Part shown: piece after piece, positions 58,405 to 64,000 of the stretch
Layout of the letters: each line of letters starts with the position of its first letter
Numbering within the stretch: position 1 is the stretch's first letter
Assembly: GCA_003021655.1 (NCBI GenBank)
Contig: PXRP01000016.1
Location: 1-64,000, forward strand
DNA from: Halobacteriales archaeon QS_4_69_31
GTDB lineage: Archaea; Halobacteriota; Halobacteria; Halobacteriales; Haloarculaceae
Length of the DNA stretch: 64,000 nucleotides
Direction: 5' to 3'
Translations under genes and position numbers: made by a program
The notes under the pieces: model-generated
Seen by the model: the letters and a program-made list of their open reading frames with translations, nothing else
Told to the model about the DNA's origin: nothing
Database searches by the model: none

Positions 58405-58717
58405 ACATGAAGCTTGTGAAGGTCGTCAGCGTGACGAAGACGACGGTCCCGCGCAGGAGCGTCGGCCCGACGTCGACCGAGGCGACGAGCGCGCTCGTCG
58501 CCCACGAGACGAACAGGACGTACGGCACCCAGACGACGAGCGCACCGACGGCGAGGGCGACGGCCACCTTGCCCACCTCCCGGGGCCCCCACGCCGACCG
58601 GAGCGCTCCCTGGACGCGTCGCCACTCCTCGACGGTGTCGCCGGACTGAGCCTCGGTCGCGTCGGGAGCTCGCTCTCCACCAGTGTCGGGGTCGTTTCCG
58701 GGAACCGCGGGGACCAT
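58343..58717 (-). CDS. Two-helix membrane protein, unknown function
   Basis: A 124-aa protein with a 55-residue polar N-terminus and two helices (VAVALAVGALVVWVPYVLFV and VFVTLTTFTSFMFSAVVLVD) ending DWLLPWESPL. It overlaps the end of the opposing short gene by 62 bp, which is tight even for haloarchaea and makes one of the two ends uncertain. No family recognised. Confidence 0.6.
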   Translation of the reverse strand: MVPAVPGNDPDTGGERAPDATEAQSGDTVEEWRRVQGALRSAWGPREVGKVAVALAVGALVVWVPYVLFVSWATSALVASVDVGPTLLRGTVVFVTLTTFTSFMFSAVVLVDWLLPWESPLSLR

Positions 58718-58823
58718 CCTACCGCCCCTACGTGCTCTACGACCGTAAAATAGGTGGTTATTGTTACCAGGTGGCATGCAGGAAACTGGAATCTCCACGC
58801 AGGATACTGGCCGGTCGCGCCCC

Positions 58824-59543
58824 TCAGGCGGACGCACAGGAGCCGTCGAGGCACCGCCGGCCGCTCGGGGTCTCGAACGCCGGCAGGCCACATCCACAGG
58901 AACCATCGACGACGCCGGTCGGGAGCGCGAAGCCGGTGTCACAGTCAGGGTAGCGCTCACAGCCGGCGATGAGTCCGCCCCGACGGAGGATCCGGAGGTC
59001 GCCGCCACACTCGGGGCAGTCCCACGCGCGGTCGAACGCGGCCGTGACCCGCTCGTCGAGGGACTCGCACTCGCGGTCGAGACACACCTCGAACGTCCGG
59101 CCCCGTTCGACGCGTAACTGCGGGAGCCCGCACTCGTCACAGGTCTCGGACAGGACGGCGGCGTCCCGCGGGACGCTGTAGGACGCCCCACAGTCGAGAC
59201 ACCGGACGGCCCCGCTGGCGAGGACGAACGCCCCCTCGCAGTCGGGGCAGGTCCCCACCGGGACGCCCGCCGGCGTGACGGGGTGGCGGGCGGTGCCGTG
59301 TTCGTCGTGGACCTCGACGCGCAGCCGCTGGTCGCCGTCGCGGGCGTCGAGCACGCCGTCGACGAACTGGACGCTCTCGGCCCGGGTCAGCCACGCCACC
59401 GGCTGGTAGCCCCCGGCGTCGTGGACCAGGACTGTGCCGTCGGGCTTGACCACGGTCAGGACCTCGCCGCGGTGTTCGCGCTCCTCGCTGCCGTCGAACG
59501 TCGCCGTACACTCCCCGGCGACGACGCGCACTTCCTCGTGCAT
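58824..59543 (-). CDS. NucS N-domain-like protein with topoisomerase-type zinc ribbons
   Basis: A 239-aa protein. Residues 1-85 follow the N-terminal domain of NucS/EndoMS nucleases (CTATFDGSEEREHRGEVLTV, VLVHDAGGYQPVAWLTRAES). From residue 98 it carries several Cys4 modules: CPDCEGA...CLDCGAS; CDECGLPQL...CLDRECES; CPECGGDLRILRRGGLIAGC...DCDTGF; CGCGLPAF...CLDGSC. These resemble the topoisomerase I C-terminal DNA-binding fingers. The NucS nuclease domain is absent. Single-strand DNA binding is plausible. Confidence 0.8.
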   Translation of the reverse strand: MHEEVRVVAGECTATFDGSEEREHRGEVLTVVKPDGTVLVHDAGGYQPVAWLTRAESVQFVDGVLDARDGDQRLRVEVHDEHGTARHPVTPAGVPVGTCPDCEGAFVLASGAVRCLDCGASYSVPRDAAVLSETCDECGLPQLRVERGRTFEVCLDRECESLDERVTAAFDRAWDCPECGGDLRILRRGGLIAGCERYPDCDTGFALPTGVVDGSCGCGLPAFETPSGRRCLDGSCASA

Positions 59544-59604
59544 GGGCCGGACTGGCGCGCTCCCGGGTATAAATCTACGCGCGGCGACGCGGCGACGGGC
59601 CTCG

Positions 59605-60009
59605 TCACTCGACGGGGATCTCGGTTTCGTCGTCGCCGCGGGTCTGTTTGGGGAGCGTCACGGTCAGGACGCCGCCCTCGTAGGTGGCGCTGGTCTCGGT
59701 CTCCTCGACGGGTTCGGGGAGGCCGACCCGGCGGCTGACCGACCGGCCGCTCCGCTCGCGAGTGACGTAGCGGTTGGCCTCCTCGACGGGTTCTATCTCG
59801 CGCTCGGCGGCGACCGAGAGCGTCGTCTCGTCGGGGAGCGTTACCTGGATGTCGTCACGGTCGTAGCCCGGGAGGTCGATGACGACGACGAACACGTCGC
59901 CGGTGTCGGCGACGTCGACCGGGAGCGCCCCGGCGCCGCCCTCGAACCCGCCGGTGAGCATGTCCAGCATCTCCTCGATGTCCTCGAACGGGTCTGTCCG
60001 TTTTGCCAT
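59605..60009 (-). CDS. Small heat-shock protein (Hsp20/alpha-crystallin)
   Basis: A 134-aa protein with the alpha-crystallin domain: DVFVVVIDLPGYDRDDIQVT, RSGRSVSRRVGLPEPVEET, and the closing GVLTVTLPKQTRGDD with an IPV C-terminal anchor motif. A holdase chaperone forming oligomers. CTTATTAG on the minus strand lies 20-27 nt before the ATG (60009) and may be the promoter. Confidence 0.95.
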   Translation of the reverse strand: MAKRTDPFEDIEEMLDMLTGGFEGGAGALPVDVADTGDVFVVVIDLPGYDRDDIQVTLPDETTLSVAAEREIEPVEEANRYVTRERSGRSVSRRVGLPEPVEETETSATYEGGVLTVTLPKQTRGDDETEIPVE

Positions 60010-60126
60010 ACGCGGGACTACCACCGCCCCCCTAATAAGGACGCGCCCGCGACCGGCCGGCGACGGCCGACCGCTGACCGCCGGTCTGTGGCCGACCGCC
60101 GACCTGCGGCTGTCGCGGCCGCCGGC

Positions 60127-60765
60127 TCAACACACCGGTTTCGGGTCGAGGCCGAGCCGCTCGCAGCCGTCGACGTACTCGTCGTAGGCGGCCGTGACGA
60201 CGTCCCGTGCGGTCTCGCGGGCGCTCTCCCAGTCGGTCTCGTCGGCACAGACGGCGTCGAGCAGGTCGGCCCCGGCGTCGACCTGGTCGGTCGCGTCCGA
60301 GCGCAGTTCCCGCGCGAGGTCGGCCCGCTTCCCGTCGGCCTCGTTGACGAAGAAACTCACCACCTGCAGTCGGGTGCGGTCGGCGACCAGGCCGCGCCCG
60401 ACGAGCGCGCCGGCGCGGTCGGCGGTGCCGGTCGCCGCCGCCAGCGCCTCGTGGACGGCCCCCGCGGGTGCGACGTCGCCGTCGAGGTCCGCCACGACGC
60501 GCTCGTAGTGGTCGCGTTCGGTCTCGGCGGCGGCCGCAAAGGTCTCGGCGGCCGCGAAGGTCGCCGCGGCGGCGTCGCGTTCCTCGTCGGCCCACGCCGC
60601 GAACGTCTCCCGGCCGCTGGCGGCCGCCGCGGCGACCGTCCGCATGACGCCCTCGGTCGTCAGGTCCGCGTCCGTCACCGCGAGGAGGTACTTGTCCGAC
60701 CCGAGCCGGGCGAGCGCCGTCGCCTCGTCGTCCCGGATCCCCTCGACGAAGTCCCGTCCGTTCAT
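60127..60765 (-). CDS. Ferritin-like/rubrerythrin-type haloarchaeal protein
   Basis: A 212-aa helical protein. The pattern FAAWADEERDAAAATFAAAE followed by TERDHYERVVADLDG resembles the Glu...ExxH pairs of ferritin-like carboxylate-bridge proteins, and homologues are sometimes annotated rubrerythrin or, by old usage, transcription antitermination. Acidic Ala-rich helices dominate. The ATG at 60765 gives MNGRDFVEGIRD, the usual start. Iron binding is possible but one Glu pair is not obvious. Confidence 0.65.
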   Translation of the reverse strand: MNGRDFVEGIRDDEATALARLGSDKYLLAVTDADLTTEGVMRTVAAAAASGRETFAAWADEERDAAAATFAAAETFAAAAETERDHYERVVADLDGDVAPAGAVHEALAAATGTADRAGALVGRGLVADRTRLQVVSFFVNEADGKRADLARELRSDATDQVDAGADLLDAVCADETDWESARETARDVVTAAYDEYVDGCERLGLDPKPVC

Positions 60766-60904
60766 ACCCCGCGTTTGCGCCCCCGGGGGCTTATCGGTGG
60801 GGGCCCACCCCGCAGGGTCGCCGGTCCGTCCGCCGGTGTTCGCCGTCGGTAGAGCCCGGCGGCGAGCCGGTACACCCAATGTGCTCGGGCCGGACCGTTC
60901 GGGC

Positions 60905-61225
60905 ATGCGCGTGCGGGACTACATCTACAACTCGGCGGCGGCCCCGGACCACGTGGCGGCGGTCCGCGAGGCGCTGGCCGACCGCGAGGACGTCGACCCT
61001 CTCGACGTCGGCGCGGCCGACGACCGCGAGGCGGCGTTGCGCGAGGCGATGCTGACACTCCGGGAGTCGGTCCGCATCGGCGAGAACCCCGACGTCATCT
61101 ACGACGACGACGAACCCGACTTCACCGCCGGCGTCCTCATCACCGAGGACGAGACCGGCCGTCGTCACCTCCACGTCGGCCCCGAGGCGCTGGACGCCCT
61201 GGCCGGCGAGGACGACGAGGTCTGA
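60905..61225 (+). CDS. Acidic haloarchaeal protein of unknown function
   Basis: A 106-aa protein. MRVRDYIYNSAAAPDHVAAV then REALREAMLTLRESVRIGEN-like helices and a beta end (FTAGVLITEDETGRRHLHVG). About one third of residues are Asp/Glu. The order of helix and strands is compact, suggesting a small adaptor. It is 81 bp upstream of the universal stress protein gene. No name recognised. Confidence 0.6.
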   Translation: MRVRDYIYNSAAAPDHVAAVREALADREDVDPLDVGAADDREAALREAMLTLRESVRIGENPDVIYDDDEPDFTAGVLITEDETGRRHLHVGPEALDALAGEDDEV

Positions 61226-61306
61226 GCGCCGCGACCCTGTCCGCGCCCCCGACGGGGCGGTTCACCGGCACGGTTAAGACCGTCACGGCCGTAGTTTCCG
61301 GGACTC

Positions 61307-61756
61307 ATGAGCCTCGATACGGTACTCGTGGCGGTCGGAACGTCGGCGCACGACCAGATCAACTCGCTGACCGCGACCGTCCGGGACGTCGCCCGGCCGG
61401 CGGGAGCACACGTCGTCCTCTTTCACGCGTTCACACAGGAGGGGTTCGCGGAGCGCGTCGAGAACCTCGAGTACGAGACGGCAGACGAGGTCAGCGCCGA
61501 CGAGGTCGCGAACCGGTTGTCGAACGTCGAGAACCTGCAGTCGGCGCTGAGCGACGCCGACATCGGTGTCTCCGTTGCGGGGGCGATAGGCGAGCCGGGC
61601 GAGGAGACCGTCACGGCGGCCCAGAAGGCGGACGCCGACCTCGTGTTCGTCGGCGGCCGCAAGCGGTCGCCGGCGGGCAAGGCCGTCTTCGGCTCGACAG
61701 CCCAGGAGGTCATGCTCGACGCGCCCTGCCCGGTGACGTTCGTCCGCGTCGACTGA
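61307..61756 (+). CDS. Universal stress protein (UspA family)
   Basis: A 149-aa Usp with the alpha/beta ATP-binding fold: LDTVLVAVGTSAHDQINSLT, VVLFHAFTQEGF, VSVAGAIGEPGEETVTAAQK, and the phosphate-binding GGRKRSPAGKAVFGSTAQEV followed by CPVTFVRV. The G-2x-G-9x-G(S/T) motif is intact, so it probably binds ATP. Stand-alone gene. Confidence 0.93.
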   Translation: MSLDTVLVAVGTSAHDQINSLTATVRDVARPAGAHVVLFHAFTQEGFAERVENLEYETADEVSADEVANRLSNVENLQSALSDADIGVSVAGAIGEPGEETVTAAQKADADLVFVGGRKRSPAGKAVFGSTAQEVMLDAPCPVTFVRVD

Positions 61757-61801
61757 CCTGGTACCCGAACACGTCTCTCCGCGCGAGAGCAATGAATTCC
61801 A

Positions 61802-62050
61802 GTGACCGACACTGACTGGCACGAGAACGTGTTCGTCCATCGGGTCGACACCGACGACGTCGCCTTCATGTTCGCCCGCAACTTCGCCGACGAGTACCGC
61901 GAGTCCACCCTCCAGTGGGAGGTGCCCGACGCCGACACCACCCGCGAGGTCGGCGACGGCGGCCCCCGCGTCGCGGACGACGGCGTCACCTTCCTGCTTG
62001 ACCCGTGTGAGTGCGTCTGGCTCCGCGGGGACAAGCGCGGCCCGGCGTGG
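61802..62050 (+). pseudogene. C-terminal-like fragment fused in frame to the persulfide dioxygenase
   Basis: From GTG 61802 the frame encodes VFVHRVDTDDVAFMFARNFA, DEYRESTLQWEVPDADTTRE and VTFLLDPCECVWLRGD, which reads like the end of a carbohydrate-active or similar enzyme rather than a protein start. The frame stays open through the next gene, but the text from about 62020 turns Arg/Pro/Ser-rich. I treat it as a decayed gene end. It could be a genuine 80-residue protein. Confidence 0.4.
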
Positions 62051-62122
62051 ACTGTTTCCTGCTCGGCGACCGCTCCCGGACTCACCCGGGCGCTTATTCT
62101 GCCCGCCCCGCTACGTGGACGC

Positions 62123-63277
62123 ATGACCGACACAGCCGGGGACGTGCCGAGCCAGTCCCCAGCGACGCTCCAGGCCCGGATCGACCGCGGCGACCCCGTC
62201 CGGGTGCTCGACCTGCGGGACCGCGACGAGGTCGACCGCTGGCGGATCGCGGGCCCATCGGTCGCACACACCCACCGACCCAACGCGAAGTTCCTCCAGG
62301 CCGCGGTCACCGACAGCCTTGAGGAGTTCGTCGACGGCCTGGCCGGCGAGGGACCGATCACGGCGGTCTGTGCCCGCGGCGAGGCCAGCGCCGTCGTCGC
62401 CGAGCGCCTCGTCGGGGCGGGCTACGACGCGCACAACCTCGCGGGCGGGATGGACGCTTGGGCGCGGCTCTCGCAGGTGACGGAACTCGCCGGAGCGCCG
62501 ACCGTCGTCCAAGTCCGCCGGCCGGCCAGCGGCTGTCTGGGATACGTGGTCGTCGACGGCGACGAGGCGGCCGTCGTCGACCCGCTGCGGGCGTTCGTCG
62601 ACCGCTATCGTGCTGTGGCCGACGAGCGCGGCGCGACCGTCGAGTACGCCGTCGACACGCACGTCCACGCCGACCACGTCAGCGGCCTGCGCGACCTGGC
62701 CGCCGACGCGACGCCGGTGATGCCCGCCGGGGCCACGGCGCGCGGTGTCACCTTCGACGTGACGACCGTCACGGACGGCGACGAACTCGCCGTCGGCGAC
62801 GCGACCCTGACGGCGGTCCACGCCCCCGGCCACACGACGGGCATGACCGCGTTCGCGGTCGGGGACGTCCTCCTCTCGGGCGATAGCCTCTTCGTCGGGA
62901 GCGTCGCCCGCCCGGACTTAGAGCGGGGCGCCGAGGGCGCCCGCGACCTGGCGCGGGAACTGTACCGGACGATAACCGAGCGGTTCGCGCGCTTTCCCGA
63001 CGGGACGACGGTCGCCCCCGGCCACCACGCCGAGTCGCCGCGCCTGGCCGGCGACGGCAGTCACACCGCCACGCTGGGGGACCTGCGGGACCTGCGGGTC
63101 TTCGCCATGACCGAGGCTGAGTTCGTCGACCACGTGACCGGGGACATGCCGCCCCGGCCGGCCAACTACGAGACGATCATCGCGGCCAACCTCGGCCGCG
63201 AGACCGTCGACGACGACGCGGCCTTCGAACTCGAACTCGGCCCGAACAACTGCGCGGCGACGCCCGCCGACGACTGA
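62123..63277 (+). CDS. Persulfide dioxygenase-like MBL hydrolase with rhodanese domain
   Basis: A 384-aa protein with an N-terminal rhodanese domain (VRVLDLRDRDEVDRW...AVCARGEASAVVAERL; active-site Cys in CARGEAS) and a C-terminal ETHE1-type MBL domain (DTHVHADHVSGLRDLAAD, HAPGHTTGMTAF, SGDSLFVGSVARPDL, APGHH). The family oxidises glutathione or CoA persulfide to sulfite. The rhodanese comes first, the reverse of some bacterial fusions. TATA-like GCTTATTC about 30 nt upstream supports ATG 62123 as the start over the longer fused frame. Confidence 0.92.
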   Translation: MTDTAGDVPSQSPATLQARIDRGDPVRVLDLRDRDEVDRWRIAGPSVAHTHRPNAKFLQAAVTDSLEEFVDGLAGEGPITAVCARGEASAVVAERLVGAGYDAHNLAGGMDAWARLSQVTELAGAPTVVQVRRPASGCLGYVVVDGDEAAVVDPLRAFVDRYRAVADERGATVEYAVDTHVHADHVSGLRDLAADATPVMPAGATARGVTFDVTTVTDGDELAVGDATLTAVHAPGHTTGMTAFAVGDVLLSGDSLFVGSVARPDLERGAEGARDLARELYRTITERFARFPDGTTVAPGHHAESPRLAGDGSHTATLGDLRDLRVFAMTEAEFVDHVTGDMPPRPANYETIIAANLGRETVDDDAAFELELGPNNCAATPADD

Positions 63278-63279
63278 CG

Positions 63280-63414
63280 GAGCTATCGCCGTTCCGGCCG
63301 CCCACCCAGACGCCCGAACCGGTCGAGACCGGCGCCGGCGGGCCCGGGTTCGGTCCGGCCGTCGCGCTCCTCGCGCTCGTGCTCGCGGCGCTCGCGGCCG
63401 GGCGGCGGCGCTGA
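63280..63414 (+). pseudogene. Orphan PGF-CTERM sorting tail
   Basis: Starting three bases after the dioxygenase stop, a frame without a start codon reads PTQTPEPVETGAGGPGFGPA then VALLALVLAALAAGRRR and stops. This is a textbook haloarchaeal archaeosortase signal: Thr/Pro spacer, PGF, hydrophobic helix and Arg end. The protein that carried it has gone. It may have been the end of a surface protein deleted between the two genes. Confidence 0.7.
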
Positions 63415-63494
63415 CCCGGCCCGGTCTCGGCCCCAACCTCGGCCCGGCCCCGACCCTGGCCCGGAGCGGGTCGCGCTCCCCCGCCGCCGTCGTC

Positions 63495-63552
63495 GAACGG
63501 CTCGGGGCTTTCACGCTGTTGGTGATGCCGTTCTCATCCGACTCGCTACACT
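63495..63552 (+). repeat. Dispersed stem-loop element, copy D (partial)
   Basis: GAACGGC (63495-63501) is directly followed by GGGGCTTTCACGCTGT (63504-63519) without the GCCGTGAG half, so this copy is shortened. The downstream 33 nt match copy C with few changes. GGGG lies 108 nt before the GTG of the ATPase gene, as in copies A-C. Confidence 0.65.
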
Positions 63553-63611
63553 ACACATCACCTGACCCGTTGACCGAAATTTCAAGTAGTAGAGACCGGC
63601 GACCCACTGGC

Positions 63612-64000
63612 GTGACATTCGTCATCGGACGCGGCGAGGGGCGACAGGAGGCGGGACCGTCCGGTCGGCTGGGGACCTACCGCGCGCTGGACGGTAGCGA
63701 GGGGGCGCTACTCCACCTCGATTTCGACGGGCCACACGCGATACTGGTCGTCGGCAAGCGCGGTTACGGCAAGTCCTACACGATGGGGGTGGTCGCGGAG
63801 GGGCTCGCGCGGGCCCGCGGGGTCGCGCCGGTCGTGGTCGACCCGATGGGCGTGTTCGACACGCTGGCGGCGCCGTCCGACGGGGAGTCCGTCCCGGCCA
63901 CCGTGGTCGCGGACCCGCAGATATCGCCGGCGACGCTGGACCCGCGGTCGTGGTGTGCGCTGCTGGACCTGTCCCCCGAGAGCGGCGCGGGCGCGCTCGT
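63612..64000 (+). CDS. HerA/DUF87-type ATPase, 3' end outside window
   Basis: At least 129 residues from a GTG start: VTFVIGRGEGRQ, then a beta-barrel-like part (LGTYRALDGSEGALLHLDFD) and Walker A in ILVVGKRGYGKSYTMGV followed by VAPVVVDPMGVFD. This matches the N-terminal domain and P-loop of HerA-like DNA translocases of the DUF87 group, which in archaea may partner NurA or act alone. The gene continues past the window end. Stem-loop copy D is upstream. Confidence 0.85.
   Translation, partial: MTFVIGRGEGRQEAGPSGRLGTYRALDGSEGALLHLDFDGPHAILVVGKRGYGKSYTMGVVAEGLARARGVAPVVVDPMGVFDTLAAPSDGESVPATVVADPQISPATLDPRSWCALLDLSPESGAGAL

Noticed and set aside
61802-63277. A single 491-residue frame joining the 61802 fragment to the persulfide dioxygenase
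   Set aside because: The linker around 62020-62120 is Arg/Pro/Ser-rich and a TATA-like box precedes ATG 62123, so the dioxygenase most likely starts there.

Overview
The window is about 64 kb of haloarchaeal (class Halobacteria) chromosome. This is supported by very high GC, acidic Asp/Glu-rich proteins, twin-arginine (Tat) signals on nearly every exported protein, leaderless-type promoters (TATA-like box about 25-30 nt before ATG/GTG), archaeal core genes (aIF2-gamma, Rpo7, Spt4, TFS, NAC, TrmI, EndA), halocyanin, a halolysin-type subtilase, and archaeosortase (PGF-CTERM) tails. I cannot name the genus from sequence alone.

Layout. 1-1.15 kb: 3' part of an IS200/IS605-type TnpB gene with its putative omega-RNA end. 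1.2-5.3 kb: acetyltransferase, S9 peptidase, thiE. 5.4-16.5 kb: two copies of a two-gene cassette, a DyP-peroxidase-like Tat lipoprotein followed by a P19-like metal-binding Tat lipoprotein. The copies are 8 kb apart, and a ZIP-transporter remnant, an arylsulfotransferase-like protein, a tRNA-Lys and small haloarchaeal genes lie between or beside them. 16.5-30 kb: mostly housekeeping (truA, hisS, hisH, RNase R-like), a vapBC pair, halocyanin, a split DoxX remnant and a subtilase. 30-44 kb: TFS, trmI-nac, a TM2-domain protein, glutamine amidotransferase, acyl-CoA dehydrogenase, thyA-folA, and the archaeal block aIF2-gamma / PIN / rpo7 / spt4 / dephospho-CoA kinase. 45.3-50.3 kb: a distinctly AT-richer island between IS630-type transposase fragments, with an IS5-type fragment and a 1017-aa surface protein (beta-propeller repeats, papain-like domain, PGF-CTERM-like tail). 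50.4-64 kb: MBL hydrolase, trpS, endA, Hsp20, Usp, persulfide dioxygenase and a HerA-like ATPase cut by the window end.

Functional themes. The duplicated DyP-like/P19-like cassette looks like an undescribed cell-surface iron or copper handling system (inference). A non-coding element (GAACGGC...GCCGTGAG...GGGGCTTTCAC) occurs upstream of four unrelated plus-strand genes at a nearly constant 101-108 nt from the start codon. Its layout resembles the 3' end of the tnpB gene at the left edge, so solitary omega-RNA-like scaffolds or a shared upstream regulator are possible. One copy carries a 79-bp MITE with a 3-bp target duplication.

The window also holds many decayed pieces: ZIP, DoxX, a TIM-barrel protein, a membrane wHTH regulator, a PGF-CTERM tail, IS5 and IS630. 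Short tandem duplications sit at gene ends (folA, the amidotransferase gene, the dephospho-CoA kinase gene). Together these indicate local genome turnover next to conserved operons.
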